Of a stretch of 64,000 bases of DNA, positions 55,533-64,000 are shown piece by piece. Source of the DNA: Legionella cherrii (GTDB taxonomy: Bacteria > Pseudomonadota > Gammaproteobacteria > Legionellales > Legionellaceae); assembly GCF_900635815.1 (NCBI RefSeq), contig NZ_LR134173.1, positions 2,140,001 through 2,204,000 on the forward strand, in the 5' to 3' direction. The notes below the pieces were generated by a model, which was not told the origin of the DNA, did no database searches, and saw only the letters and a list, made by a program, of their open reading frames with translations. How positions within the stretch are numbered: position 1 is the stretch's first letter; the number at the start of each line of letters is the position of its first letter. A program made the position numbers and the translations under genes.

Positions 55533-55760
55533 ATGAAAACATATTTAATCTTTTTCGGACTTTTCTTTTCTTTTTTAGTTTTTGCAGCTGATATCCCTCA
55601 AGATAATTTAGGCGCACAAAAATATGACAAGTCGCAGTGTTTTAATAATACAGCCCAAGATTGTATTAACTCACAATGTTTGAACTCAGATCAAATTGAT
55701 TGTCAGGATAATTGTCGGAAAATGGCACAAGCGAAATGCCAGCAACAAACAAATGAATAA
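55533..55760 (+). CDS. Small secreted six-cysteine protein
   Basis: 75 residues. MKTYLIFFGLFFSFLVFAADI is a signal peptide cleaved after VFA. The mature ~57 residues hold six Cys in the pattern C-x7-C-x4-C-x7-C-x3-C-x7-C, three C-x7-C units, suggesting three disulfides in the periplasm or outside. AAAGGAATTATC precedes the ATG at 55533; the longer frame from 55446 runs into the divergent dprE1-like start and is rejected. Family not recognised. Confidence 0.7.
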   Translation: MKTYLIFFGLFFSFLVFAADIPQDNLGAQKYDKSQCFNNTAQDCINSQCLNSDQIDCQDNCRKMAQAKCQQQTNE

Positions 55761-55839
55761 AGTTGCTTGTATTTTTACCCATTAAGTTTGAATGCATAGT
55801 CAAATGATTGGCATATGATTTTTTTGACTGTCAAATTAA

Positions 55840-56035
55840 ATAGGTTCCTCATCCGGCGATCCGTCATCACAAGGGCAACTAGGAATCCCTCAAAATACTG
55901 TGCTATGCACGGAAAGCCCTCGCTACGCTCGGGGGGACGAGAGTCGCTCGGGATGAGCAGATTGGCTTGAGCTGACGAGTGTTGCTTGGGTGATGGGATC
56001 CGATGAATCATTCTGCCGCGCTGTATCCAAGTTGC
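55840..56035. repeat. Long composite intergenic repeat before the fliM promoter
   Basis: Includes GGCGATCCGTCATC, AGCCCTCGCTACGCTCGG, GCTCGGGATGAGCAG and, at its end, GCCGCGCTGTATCCAAG. The end resembles the repeat end at 58068-58086. The minus-strand frame 55775-56011 is repeat-derived and not a gene. Confidence 0.55.
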
Positions 56036-56068
56036 AAGTCCTACTCCTATGACAACGCTTTATATAAA

Positions 56069-56085
56069 TGGCATATAGTTTGCAT
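56069..56085 (+). promoter_or_regulatory. Sigma-54 (RpoN) promoter of the fliM operon
   Basis: TGGCATATAGTTTGCAT: GG and GC elements with exactly ten bases between them, matching the TGGCAC-N5-TTGCW consensus at nine of the eleven fixed positions or better. It lies 85 bases before the fliM ATG. In L. pneumophila this class of flagellar genes depends on RpoN and FleQ, which fits. Confidence 0.75.
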
Positions 56086-56169
56086 AACGTAGATACTCAA
56101 TAGAAAAATCAGGTGGTTCCTTGAATTTAATGAGTGAATTCAAGTTTAAAATTAGTATGGATTGCTTAT

Positions 56170-57237
56170 ATGGCTGATAAAAACGTTTTATCGCAAGAAG
56201 AAATAGATGCTCTGCTGAAAACTGTGGATGAAAATCCTGAACACCTCCATCAAGACTCAGAAGAGCCTGCGGTAACTGATGAAAAAGACGACAATAAAAG
56301 AACAAAAGCTAATAAAAAGAAGGTTACTGAGGCTGTATTTGAGACAGTAGAAATAAAAGACGAAAATGATGTAAAAACACTGAATTTCACGGCTCAGGAA
56401 CGCATCGTCAAAGGCAAGTTACCTGTATTAGATAGAATTTATGATCGCGCTGTGCGCTTATTTGCATCCGATGTCTATAACGTTACCGCCAAAGATTTTG
56501 AGATTAAACAAGATCCATTGCTCATTACCAAACATCGCGATTTTATGGAGAGCCTACCCAATCCGAGCTTAATGTGTATTTCTAAATTTAAGCCATTACG
56601 TGGTAAAGGGATTATTCTTTTTGATAGTACTTTTGTCTACGATCTGGTCGACTATTATTTTGGTGGAAGCTCGCAATTTTTTGCTCAAAAAGACAAAACT
56701 GATTTTACTGCGACTGAGTTACGTGTAATGGATGTGATTACCAAGAAACTCATTGCCAACTTGACTCAGGCATGGAAGCCCATTATCCAACTTGAGATTA
56801 CCAAGTTTAATGATGAAACAAACCCACAGTTAGTCAATATAGCAGAACCTGAAGAAATGTTGTTAGTAGCACGCTTTTCGATGGATTTTGGCAAAGAAAT
56901 AGGAACTTTTTATTTCATTTTACCTTACTCCATGGTTGAACCGATTAAAGAGCAATTGGAACTTGGTGCTTCTAGACCCGATGATGAAATTGATCCTAAC
57001 TGGGTTAAATCGCTGAAAGAAGAATTAATGGATGTTGAATTAACGGTAAGCTCTGTCATGGCTGAAACAAAAAGCACTCTAGGGGCAGTGATGTCATGGC
57101 AAGTAGGTGATTTTATACCAATGGAAATGAAAGAAGTGGTTACTTTAGATATTGAAGGAATCCCAGGTTTTACGGCAACTCAAGGTGCTGCAAATGAAAA
57201 ACGTGCAGTAAAAATAATAAAAAACATTAGTTATTAG
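56170..57237 (+). CDS. fliM: Flagellar motor switch protein FliM
   Basis: 355 residues from MADKNVLSQEEIDALLKTVDE, the N-terminal CheY-P-binding motif (LSQEEIDALL). An acidic/basic linker (~20-60) precedes the CheC-like middle domain (LPNPSLMCISKFKPLRGKGIILFD) and the SpoA-type C-terminal domain. The frame extends to an earlier ATG at 56134, but that start adds atypical residues. First gene of the operon. A hairpin CTTGAATT...AATTCAAG (56120-56144) lies in the leader. Confidence 0.95.
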   Translation: MADKNVLSQEEIDALLKTVDENPEHLHQDSEEPAVTDEKDDNKRTKANKKKVTEAVFETVEIKDENDVKTLNFTAQERIVKGKLPVLDRIYDRAVRLFASDVYNVTAKDFEIKQDPLLITKHRDFMESLPNPSLMCISKFKPLRGKGIILFDSTFVYDLVDYYFGGSSQFFAQKDKTDFTATELRVMDVITKKLIANLTQAWKPIIQLEITKFNDETNPQLVNIAEPEEMLLVARFSMDFGKEIGTFYFILPYSMVEPIKEQLELGASRPDDEIDPNWVKSLKEELMDVELTVSSVMAETKSTLGAVMSWQVGDFIPMEMKEVVTLDIEGIPGFTATQGAANEKRAVKIIKNISY

Positions 57238-57247
57238 GAGATAAGTA

Positions 57248-57565
57248 ATGTCTCAAGAAATGGAACAAGCCAAACCAGCAAATACTCTTTCTCAGGAAGC
57301 AGACAGCGATAAACTGGATTTAATTTTAGATATACCGGTATCTGTAAAGGTAGAAATTGGTCATACCAAAATGACCATTCGTAATTTGCTTCGATTAAAC
57401 CAAGGCGGGATTGTTGCCCTGGATCGTTTAGCGGGTGATCCGCTTGATGTGTTAGTCAATGGCACTTTAGTCGCGCACGGAGAAGTTGTAGTAGTGAATG
57501 ATAAGTTTGGGGTGCGATTAACCGACATTGTCACTCAAGCAGAACGAATTAAGCGATTAAGATAA
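57248..57565 (+). CDS. fliN: Flagellar motor switch protein FliN
   Basis: 105 residues. LDLILDIPVSVKVEIGHTKMTIRNLLRLNQGGIVALDRLAGDPLDVLVNGTLVAHGEVVVVNDKFGVRLTDIV is a complete SpoA domain. TAGGAGATAAGTA precedes the ATG. The stop overlaps the fliO start (TAATG). Confidence 0.95.
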   Translation: MSQEMEQAKPANTLSQEADSDKLDLILDIPVSVKVEIGHTKMTIRNLLRLNQGGIVALDRLAGDPLDVLVNGTLVAHGEVVVVNDKFGVRLTDIVTQAERIKRLR

Positions 57566-57900
57566 TGCAAAGTGCACTCAATCAGGGAGAGCTCATCCGT
57601 GTGGTGATGGGCCTATTGGTGGTTTTATTACTCATCATGGTATTGTCTTGGGTAGTGAGGCGATTTCATGGTATGCACATGGGCTCGACCAAGGGATTTC
57701 AATCCATGGCCAGTATGATTTTGGGACCTAAAGAAAAAATCACCTTATTAAAGGTGGGGACTCGTTATTTATTGGTTGGCTCAGGTTCCGGAAACATCAC
57801 ATTGCTCCATGATTTTGGCGAACAGCTTCCACCAGGATTTGAGGACACTCTAAATAAACCTTCATTTGCGGCTCTGCTTAAATCGGTTGTGAAATCATAA
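57565..57900 (+). CDS. fliO: Flagellar biosynthesis protein FliO
   Basis: 111 residues: one membrane segment ([19 protein letters not shown]) followed by the small cytoplasmic FliO domain with [20 protein letters not shown]. FliO aids assembly of FliP rings. Its start overlaps the fliN stop. Confidence 0.92.
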   Translation: MQSALNQGELIRVVMGLLVVLLLIMVLSWVVRRFHGMHMGSTKGFQSMASMILGPKEKITLLKVGTRYLLVGSGSGNITLLHDFGEQLPPGFEDTLNKPSFAALLKSVVKS

Positions 57901-57901
57901 G

Positions 57902-58819
57902 ATGAACATAATAAATTTAATTATCCATTGGTATCCAATATTCTCTAATTCTCATGAGGGAAGTCTCCATCATTTCGAATGTCGCTCGGGATCTTATCGC
58001 TTTAGCACAGGGTTGCGATGGGCGATTTCTCGTGACAATCGGGATGATGGCCAAACATCCCGTATTCCGCTGCGCTGTACCCAGGCGACACTATTTCTTA
58101 TTTTATTTTGTTGCTTCCCACTGGTTTTACAGGCAGCACCGTTATCCCTGCCTGCAATGACCGTACAACCTGGTGCCAATGGAGAACAGACCTACAGTGT
58201 GAACCTCCAAATTTTGATTTTTATGACGTTGTTAACCGTGTTGCCTGGGATGTTGATGGCAATGACAGCGTTTACAAGAATAATTATAGTGCTTTCCATT
58301 TTACGTCAGGCTATAGGGATGGCTCAAACCCCGACCAATCAAATTTTAATTGGTATTGCGCTATTTATGACTTATTTTGTGATGTCACCTGTATTTAATA
58401 AAATCAATGACACTGCAGTACAACCTTATCTCAAAGAGACTATTAAATTTCCTCAGGCCCTGGCCAATGCACAAGTACCTTTACGGGAATTTATGTTAAA
58501 TCAAACACGCAAAAATGATTTATCCATGTTTGAAAAATTCGCTCAAGAAAATCCCGCTACGCTTAATGAAGTACCCATGAGTGTCGTGATTCCAGCATTC
58601 ATCACCAGTGAATTAAAAACAGCCTTTCAGATTGGATTTATTTTATTTTTGCCCTTTTTGATTATTGATATGGTGGTATCCAGTGTTCTGATGGCAATGG
58701 GTATGATGATGTTATCGCCTTTAATTATTTCATTACCCTTTAAGATCATGCTTTTTGTTATGGTGGATGGTTGGACACTCATTTTAGGCTCACTGGCTTC
58801 AAGTTTTGCTATGAGTTAA
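57902..58819 (+). CDS. fliP: Flagellar export gate protein FliP with repeat-derived N-terminus
   Basis: 305 residues as opened from ATG 57902, about 60 more than usual. From [21 protein letters not shown] (signal peptide) and [20 protein letters not shown] to the end it is a normal Fli[29 protein letters not shown], the [10 protein letters not shown] helix, and [16 protein letters not shown]. The first ~63 residues are encoded by an intergenic repeat (57945-58088), and no in-frame ATG lies between 57902 and the signal peptide. Either translation starts at 57902 and the extra residues precede the signal, or a TTG/CTG inside the repeat is used. FliP with FliQ and FliR forms the core export channel. 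Confidence 0.88.
   Translation: MNIINLIIHWYPIFSNSHEGSLHHFECRSGSYRFSTGLRWAISRDNRDDGQTSRIPLRCTQATLFLILFCCFPLVLQAAPLSLPAMTVQPGANGEQTYSVNLQILIFMTLLTVLPGMLMAMTAFTRIIIVLSILRQAIGMAQTPTNQILIGIALFMTYFVMSPVFNKINDTAVQPYLKETIKFPQALANAQVPLREFMLNQTRKNDLSMFEKFAQENPATLNEVPMSVVIPAFITSELKTAFQIGFILFLPFLIIDMVVSSVLMAMGMMMLSPLIISLPFKIMLFVMVDGWTLILGSLASSFAMS
57945..58088. repeat. Composite repeat inside the 5' end of fliP
   Basis: GTCGCTCGGGATCTTATCGC, then ATCGGGATGATGGCC and, at the end, CGTATTCCGCTGCGCTGTAC followed by CCAGGC. That end is the reverse complement of the 11106-11130 GCCTGGGTACTGCGCGGCGG copy with few changes, and resembles 56015-56031. It is open in the fliP frame. Confidence 0.7.
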
Positions 58820-58849
58820 TGCGGTATTACGTCCAGAGTTATAAATTAA

Positions 58850-58960
58850 AAGGAAATAGGGACTCTTTACAATGCGCTATCCTACTCCACTTCATTCCTC
58901 CTTGCAGTGGGAATGACCTAGGGATGGGGCCGAGAAAGTAGCGGTGTAAACAGAACCCCA
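58850..58960. other. Spacer between fliP and fliQ
   Basis: About 160 bases lie between fliP and fliQ where the two are normally adjacent. The sequence has CTCCACTTCATTCC, CAGTGGGAATGACCTAGGG and no open frame of note; it looks like another intergenic repeat insertion but matches no other copy here closely. Confidence 0.4.
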
Positions 58961-58977
58961 AATTATAGGGAAATAAT

Positions 58978-59247
58978 ATGACTCCAGAGTCTGTAGTTTC
59001 TATATTCAGTGAAGGTGTGTATTTAATGCTGCTATTGATCACAGTGCTCATTCTTCCTGGTTTAATTATTGGTGTTCTCGTTTCTATGTTTCAAGCAGCA
59101 ACACAAATTAATGAAACGAGTTTGAGTTTTATACCCAAATTATTTATTACCTTTTTGATGCTTGTATTTGCTGGTCCTTGGTTATTGAAAACGATGGTGA
59201 ATTACACGGATTCGTTAATTACCAATATTCCTTACTTAATAGGCTAA
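58978..59247 (+). CDS. fliQ: Flagellar export gate protein FliQ
   Basis: 89 residues, two membrane helices: MLLLITVLILPGLIIGVLVSMFQAATQINETSLSFIPKLFITFLMLVFAGPWLL, the standard FliQ profile. AGGGAAATAAT precedes the ATG. Confidence 0.95.
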   Translation: MTPESVVSIFSEGVYLMLLLITVLILPGLIIGVLVSMFQAATQINETSLSFIPKLFITFLMLVFAGPWLLKTMVNYTDSLITNIPYLIG

Positions 59248-59253
59248 TTCAAG

Positions 59254-60024
59254 ATGAAGCTGGATTATCCAACAATTATCGGTATGATAAGTCAGGCCAT
59301 TTGGCCAATGGGTCGTATTGGCGGGTTATTGCTTACAGTACCAGTATTTTCTTCTGCCTTATTACCAGCGCGCATTAAAATTATTTTCCTTTTTGTACTA
59401 AGTTGTGTCTGTGCTTTTATGGTTCCTAAAGAACTTTCTTTTCTGAATTTCAAAGGAATTTTTTTAGGATACATCCTCCAGGAATTGCTCTTTGGTTTGT
59501 TAATGGGATTTGTCTTACAACTCGTTTTTCAGGTTTTTGTTTTGGGCGGACAAATTATTGCAATGCAGGCAGGCCTCAGTTTTGCAGTGATGATGGATCC
59601 TGCAAGCAGAGCCAGTGTCCCGCTTGTTAGCCAGCTTTATTCCATGATGATGACCTTAATTTTTTTGGCACTTAATGGTCATTTGACTGTTTTTGAAACC
59701 TTATTGGATAGTTTCAGAATCATGCCTATAGGACAGCTTTCTGTGACTCAATCTATGGTTTGGAATGTCATTTTATTTTCGGGCTGGATGTTTAAACAGG
59801 CCCTATTGATTTCAATTCCAGCTTTATTGTCTTTACTTATTGTGAGTCTTGCCTTCGGAATTATGTCTCGCGCAGCACCACAATTGAATATTTTTTCTTT
59901 AGGATTTCCTATAACGTTGATCATGGGAATGGTTGTGATTAAGGTGGGTTTGCCTAGTGTTGCCGCACAAATGGCGGATCTTATCAAAGATGGGATGCGT
60001 TTTATGATAGGGATGTTGCACTGA
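59254..60024 (+). CDS. fliR: Flagellar export gate protein FliR
   Basis: 256 residues, about six membrane helices. RIGGLLLTVPVFSSALLPARIKI and LGGQIIAMQAGLSFAVMMDPASRASVPLVSQLYSMMM are FliR signatures. The stop overlaps the flhB ATG (TGATG). Confidence 0.95.
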   Translation: MKLDYPTIIGMISQAIWPMGRIGGLLLTVPVFSSALLPARIKIIFLFVLSCVCAFMVPKELSFLNFKGIFLGYILQELLFGLLMGFVLQLVFQVFVLGGQIIAMQAGLSFAVMMDPASRASVPLVSQLYSMMMTLIFLALNGHLTVFETLLDSFRIMPIGQLSVTQSMVWNVILFSGWMFKQALLISIPALLSLLIVSLAFGIMSRAAPQLNIFSLGFPITLIMGMVVIKVGLPSVAAQMADLIKDGMRFMIGMLH

Positions 60025-61175
60025 TGGCAGAGCAAGAACAAGCACAAGAAAAAACCGAACAGCCCTCGGCCAAACGGCTCAAAGAAGCGCGAAAAAAAGG
60101 TCAGGTTGCTCGCTCAAAAGATTTCAACACCACAGTGACCTTACTTTTTACTGCTTTGGGATTTCTTATTTTTGGTAAACAGTTAGCACATCAGATGGCA
60201 ACAATGATGCGTCAAGCTTTTGAATTTGATACACGCGTCATTATTACACCCATAACAAGTTTAGAACGTTTATTTTTTCTGGCTAAAATGGGATTTTGGT
60301 CTTTAATACCCTTATTGGCTGTAATTTTTCTGATTACTTTGGCTGCTCCTTTGCTGATGGGGGGCTGGGTGTTTAGCGGGCAAGTGATACTACCTAAGTT
60401 TTCACGACTCAACGTATTTCAAGGACTTAAACGAATGGTTTCGGTGAAAAGTTTTGCTGAAATGATTAAATCGTTTTTCAAGTTTCTTTTAGTCGCAGTT
60501 GTAGCCATAGTGGTATTGAAATCACAAGTACCTGCCTTGTTAGCTTTGGCTCATGTTCCCATAGAAACAGCAATTGGCAGCGGTGCTTTGATCGTAGTGA
60601 AGTCATTTGTATTAATTACTGCCAGTTTGATTGTTATCGCTGCTTTTGATGTGCCTTTTCAATTGTATGAGCATCAAAAAAACATGAAAATGACGATGCA
60701 AGAATTGAGAGATGAATATAAAGAAACAGAGGGTAAGCCTGAGGTAAAAAGTGCTATTCGTCGCGCCCAGCAGGAAATCTCGAGGCGGCGGATGATGAAT
60801 GAAATATCTAAAGCGAATGTCGTGTTAACTAACCCCACTCATTATGCCGTAGCCATTAGTTACAAAGAAAAGAGTCATAAGGCACCCATAGTTGTGGCAA
60901 AGGGCAAAGACTTAGTTGCTTTTCAAATAAGCAAAGTTGCAAAATCACATCAAATTCCCATTATATCGGTGCCACCCTTAGCACGTGCTCTCTATTTTTC
61001 TACCAAATTAAATAAGGAAATACCCAGAGGACTCTACGTCGCTGTAGCCCAGGTTTTAGCCTATGTGTTTCAACTGCGAGATAAGGAACGTTACGATTAT
61101 AAACCCACGGTATTACAGGATGTTCCTATTCCGCCCGAATTAGCGCGCAAAGCAGAGGAGAATGTGAATGAATAA
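60024..61175 (+). CDS. flhB: Flagellar export switch protein FlhB
   Basis: 383 residues. EKTEQPSAKRLKEARKKGQVARSKD is the conserved N-terminus; four membrane helices follow; the self-cleaving NPTH is in NVVLTNPTHYAVAISY. Switches export specificity from rod/hook to filament. Overlaps flhA by eight bases. Confidence 0.96.
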   Translation: MAEQEQAQEKTEQPSAKRLKEARKKGQVARSKDFNTTVTLLFTALGFLIFGKQLAHQMATMMRQAFEFDTRVIITPITSLERLFFLAKMGFWSLIPLLAVIFLITLAAPLLMGGWVFSGQVILPKFSRLNVFQGLKRMVSVKSFAEMIKSFFKFLLVAVVAIVVLKSQVPALLALAHVPIETAIGSGALIVVKSFVLITASLIVIAAFDVPFQLYEHQKNMKMTMQELRDEYKETEGKPEVKSAIRRAQQEISRRRMMNEISKANVVLTNPTHYAVAISYKEKSHKAPIVVAKGKDLVAFQISKVAKSHQIPIISVPPLARALYFSTKLNKEIPRGLYVAVAQVLAYVFQLRDKERYDYKPTVLQDVPIPPELARKAEENVNE

Positions 61176-63249
61176 AGCATTGCACTACATTCAATATTGG
61201 CTGCGTCAAGGTTTAGGTACGCCTTTAGTGCTTGTCATGATGCTTGGCATGATGATGCTGCCTTTGCCTCCATTTTTATTGGATGTGTTTTTTACTTTTA
61301 ATATTGCTTTATCTCTTGTAGTGCTGTTAGCGGTAATATACAGCGAAAGACCTCTCGATTTTGCTGTATTTCCAACCGTGATACTGCTTGCTACCTTGTT
61401 GCGATTGTCGTTAAACGTCGCTTCAACTCGCGTGGTGTTACTCAATGGTTATAAAGGAACTGATGCTGCTGGGCATGTGATTCAATCATTTGGTGAAGTA
61501 GTTATTGGTGGAAACTATGCGGTAGGTCTTGTCGTATTTATTATTTTAGTAGTAATCAATTTTGTTGTGGTCACCAAGGGTGCGGGTCGTGTATCTGAGG
61601 TCAGTGCTCGTTTTACTTTAGATTCTTTACCTGGGAAACAAATGGCTATCGATGCTGATTTGAATGCGGGGTTAATCAATCAAGAGCAGGCAATAAAACG
61701 TCGATTAGAGGTAGCACAGGAAGCAGATTTCTATGGCTCTATGGATGGTGCCAGCAAATTTGTTCGTGGTGATGCAATTGCTGGAATTTTAATTTTGGTT
61801 GTAAACATTATTGGTGGTTTGATTATTGGTGTTTTTCAACATGGAATGAACGTTTCTGATGCGCTGCATAATTATATCCTATTAACTATTGGTGATGGTT
61901 TGGTTGCGCAAGTACCTTCTTTAGTTTTATCCACTGCCGCAGCCATCATTGTTACGCGAGTTTCTAGTGCGCAAAATATGGGACATGCAGTTATTTCCCA
62001 ATTGCTGGCTAACCCGCGTTCATTAATTATTGCAGCGGCAATTATCGGATTGATTGGTATTATCCCTGGAATGCCTCATGTCGCATTTATTTTACTTGCC
62101 GCAGGTTTGTCGGGAATTGCTTATTTGTTTCAACAGCAAGAAAAAGTAAAACGCAAAGAACAACTCAATCAGGAAAATGAATCTCTGTCTATGCAAAGTC
62201 CTAGTATTTCATCGGAACTCTCATGGGACGATGTGAATCCAGTTGATGTGATTAGCCTCGAAGTAGGATATCGCCTGATACCTTTAGTCGATCAGTCACA
62301 AGGCGGTGTTTTACTTTCTCGCATCAAAGGGGTTCGCAAGAAAATATCTCAAGAACTGGGGTTTTTAATTCCCTCTGTGCACGTACGTGATAATTTGGAT
62401 TTAAAACCTAACCATTATCGAATTAGCTTGGCGGGAGTTGTAATGGGAGAGGCCTCAATTCATTTAGATCGTAGTTTGGCTATAAATCCAGGACAAGTTT
62501 TTGGCGAAATAGAGGGAATAAAAACTCATGACCCAGCATTTGGTATGGAAGCGGTTTGGATAAATGAAAGTCAAAAAGAGCAGGCACATACTTTGGGGTA
62601 TACTGTAGTAGATGCCTCAACAGTCGTTGCCACGCACTTAAGCCAAATACTAGAGCAAAACAGTCAACAGCTATTAGGTTATGAAGAAACACAGCAGCTC
62701 TTAGATAAGCTGGCAATAAATTCACCTAAATTGGTAAAAGAGCTGGTGCCTGATGGACTTTCATTAGGCATGGTCAGTAAAGTATTACAAGGATTACTAG
62801 TAGAACACATTCCTCTAACTGATATTCGGACAATAGTCGAAACTTTGGCGGAGCTAGCGCCAAAATCTAAAGATACAGAGTACTTAATCAGTCAAGTACG
62901 TATTGCCTTATCACGATTAATTACGCAAAAAATCAGTGGTATCCATGAAGAGCTGCCGATTATCACATTAAAACCCGAGTTGGAACAATTATTGCAAAAC
63001 ATTATTCAGAGTAGTGGATCTGGAGGCGTAAATTTTGAGCCAGGAATGGCAGATAAGATACAACATTCTTTAACACAATTAGCAATGCAACAGCAGGCAA
63101 AGCAGGAGAGTTCAGTTTTGGTTGTACAACCGGGGATACGCGCAGTGTTGGCACGATTTGTGCGTAATATCTCTCATGACTTTCATGTTTTGTCGTATCA
63201 GGAGATTCCTGATAACAAACAAATAAGAATAGTAGGCACAGTAGGATAG
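61168..63249 (+). CDS. flhA: Flagellar export protein FlhA
   Basis: 693 residues, normal length. The FHIPEP region appears as KGAGRVSEVSARFTLDSLPGKQMAIDADLNAGLI; about eight membrane helices occupy the first ~330 residues, and the soluble FlhA-C domain starts near DVISLEVGYRLIPLVD and ends RIVGTVG. Docking platform for chaperone-substrate complexes. Confidence 0.97.
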   Translation: MNKALHYIQYWLRQGLGTPLVLVMMLGMMMLPLPPFLLDVFFTFNIALSLVVLLAVIYSERPLDFAVFPTVILLATLLRLSLNVASTRVVLLNGYKGTDAAGHVIQSFGEVVIGGNYAVGLVVFIILVVINFVVVTKGAGRVSEVSARFTLDSLPGKQMAIDADLNAGLINQEQAIKRRLEVAQEADFYGSMDGASKFVRGDAIAGILILVVNIIGGLIIGVFQHGMNVSDALHNYILLTIGDGLVAQVPSLVLSTAAAIIVTRVSSAQNMGHAVISQLLANPRSLIIAAAIIGLIGIIPGMPHVAFILLAAGLSGIAYLFQQQEKVKRKEQLNQENESLSMQSPSISSELSWDDVNPVDVISLEVGYRLIPLVDQSQGGVLLSRIKGVRKKISQELGFLIPSVHVRDNLDLKPNHYRISLAGVVMGEASIHLDRSLAINPGQVFGEIEGIKTHDPAFGMEAVWINESQKEQAHTLGYTVVDASTVVATHLSQILEQNSQQLLGYEETQQLLDKLAINSPKLVKELVPDGLSLGMVSKVLQGLLVEHIPLTDIRTIVETLAELAPKSKDTEYLISQVRIALSRLITQKISGIHEELPIITLKPELEQLLQNIIQSSGSGGVNFEPGMADKIQHSLTQLAMQQQAKQESSVLVVQPGIRAVLARFVRNISHDFHVLSYQEIPDNKQIRIVGTVG

Positions 63250-63253
63250 AAAT

Positions 63254-63282
63254 GGTCACTTTTTCCTCATGGAACAGTGACC
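63254..63282 (+). terminator. Hairpin between flhA and flhF
   Basis: GGTCACT (63254-63260) pairs perfectly with AGTGACC (63276-63282), 15-base loop starting with T's. No U-tract follows, so it may pause or stabilise rather than stop transcription. Confidence 0.55.
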
Positions 63283-63400
63283 TAGGCCAGGAAAACGGAG
63301 CCAAAGAGTATAAATTTCTCAGTTTTCCTACAATCGGACTACAATTTCTATAGAGGCATTGCGTGAATAGTGGCAAATTTCTTCATAAGCAGGAGGCTTT

Positions 63401-64000
63401 ATGAAATTAAAACGTTTTGTTGCGGCCGACACACGCAGCGCTATGAAACAAATTAAAGAGACACTTGGTGCTGATGCCGTTATTTTGTCCAGTCACCACA
63501 TAGAGGGTGGAGTAGAGGTCGTTGCGGCCATTGATTTTGATGAAACAATTCTATCAGCTTCTGCGGCAGTTGCTTCGGCTGAGCCACCGAGTCAGATGAA
63601 TAAATTTCAAATGCAAACGCCTCTTGATGATATGCGTCAAGAAATTCAAACGTTAAGAGGCATGCTTGAAGCCCAATTACGGGGAAATGTGGGTGTTTAC
63701 GAGCCTTTGCATACCATTTTGCTGCAGAAGCTTTTGTATCTTGGCGTAAGTCATACGACCGCTGCCGCTTGGGCATGTTCCGTACGCCCCGATTTTAATC
63801 AGCAAAAAGGATGGGACGCGATATTGAATTTAATTTCTGAGCAATTAACCATTCGTGACAACCATAGGATAGAAGAGGGCGGCGTTTATGCTTTTGTTGG
63901 ACCAACTGGTGTCGGAAAAACGACGACCCTGGCCAAAATTGCGGCGAGATTTACCCTGAGATTTGGGGCAGATAAGTTAGGGCTTGTCACGATGGATACC
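63401..64000 (+). CDS. flhF: Flagellar GTPase FlhF (3' part outside window)
   Basis: SRP-type GTPase that sets number and place of polar flagella. Strong AGGAGG before ATG 63401. The first ~200 residues are seen: MKLKRFVAADTRSAMKQIKE and LGADAVILSSHHIEGGVEVVA make the B domain, the N domain follows, and FVGPTGVGKTTTLAKIAARF is the G1 P-loop. The G domain continues past the right edge. Confidence 0.93.
   Translation, partial: MKLKRFVAADTRSAMKQIKETLGADAVILSSHHIEGGVEVVAAIDFDETILSASAAVASAEPPSQMNKFQMQTPLDDMRQEIQTLRGMLEAQLRGNVGVYEPLHTILLQKLLYLGVSHTTAAAWACSVRPDFNQQKGWDAILNLISEQLTIRDNHRIEEGGVYAFVGPTGVGKTTTLAKIAARFTLRFGADKLGLVTMDT

Noticed and set aside
55775..56011. 78-codon frame on minus strand
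   Set aside because: Entirely within a composite intergenic repeat; no ribosome-binding site.
1..64000. CRISPR arrays, tRNA/rRNA genes, IS transposases, prophage
   Set aside because: I looked for regular direct repeats, cloverleaf-like tRNA sequences, transposase DDE or HUH motifs and phage structural genes and found none I could support.

Overview
The window looks like chromosome of a Legionella species other than the best-known L. pneumophila strains. Reasons: AT-rich coding style, a bifunctional LysC-LysA fusion, an msbA-lpxK pair, a pncC-recA-recX-alaS block, a sigma-54-type fliMNOPQR-flhBA-flhF flagellar operon, and very large soluble proteins of the kind exported by the Dot/Icm system. 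The genus is inferred from gene content and protein style; no marker gene such as 16S rRNA is present. I saw no tRNA, rRNA, CRISPR array, IS transposase or prophage.

Layout. 1-4005 (minus): leucine/isovalerate breakdown (isovaleryl-CoA dehydrogenase, thiolase, small membrane protein, methylcrotonyl-CoA carboxylase beta subunit cut by the window edge). 4449-7153: a methyltransferase, pyrD and a GNAT acetyltransferase. 7408-11089: msbA and lpxK (lipid A export and 4'-phosphorylation) plus a secreted protein. 11212-23047 is an accessory region: a large GDSL hydrolase, an MFS transporter, an SAHH-like protein that lacks a catalytic Asp, a 1531-residue candidate effector with a YopT/C58-like Cys-His-Asp signature, a chimeric gene joining the N-terminus of that effector family to a complete diaminopimelate decarboxylase domain, and two tandem small paralogues. 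23222-31248 (minus): CsiV-like protein, ApbC/Mrp, an AddA-like helicase-nuclease and LysC-LysA. 31537-41703: FadL-type porin, small secreted protein, hemB, tamAB and mutS. 42039-46811: a four-gene cluster (glutamine-synthetase-like ligase, aldehyde dehydrogenase, Fe-alcohol dehydrogenase, class I amidotransferase) that reads as a gamma-glutamylation route for an amine or amino alcohol. 46936-53232: broken lipoprotein gene, pncC, recA, recX, alaS, mscL and a small membrane protein. 53453-55476: a DprE2/DprE1-like epimerase pair. 55533-64000: a Cys-rich secreted peptide and the flagellar export operon behind a well-formed sigma-54 promoter.

Many intergenic gaps hold members of two or three dispersed palindromic repeat families (GTAGCCYGG hairpins; GGGATGATG composites; CCCTCTCCC/GGGAGAGGGG tracts). 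One copy lies inside the 5' end of fliP and appears to have been turned into protein sequence.

The most unusual item is the effector/LysA chimera at 20774-22192. Its donor halves are both still in the window: the 1531-residue neighbour directly downstream and the lysC-lysA gene about 6.5 kb upstream.
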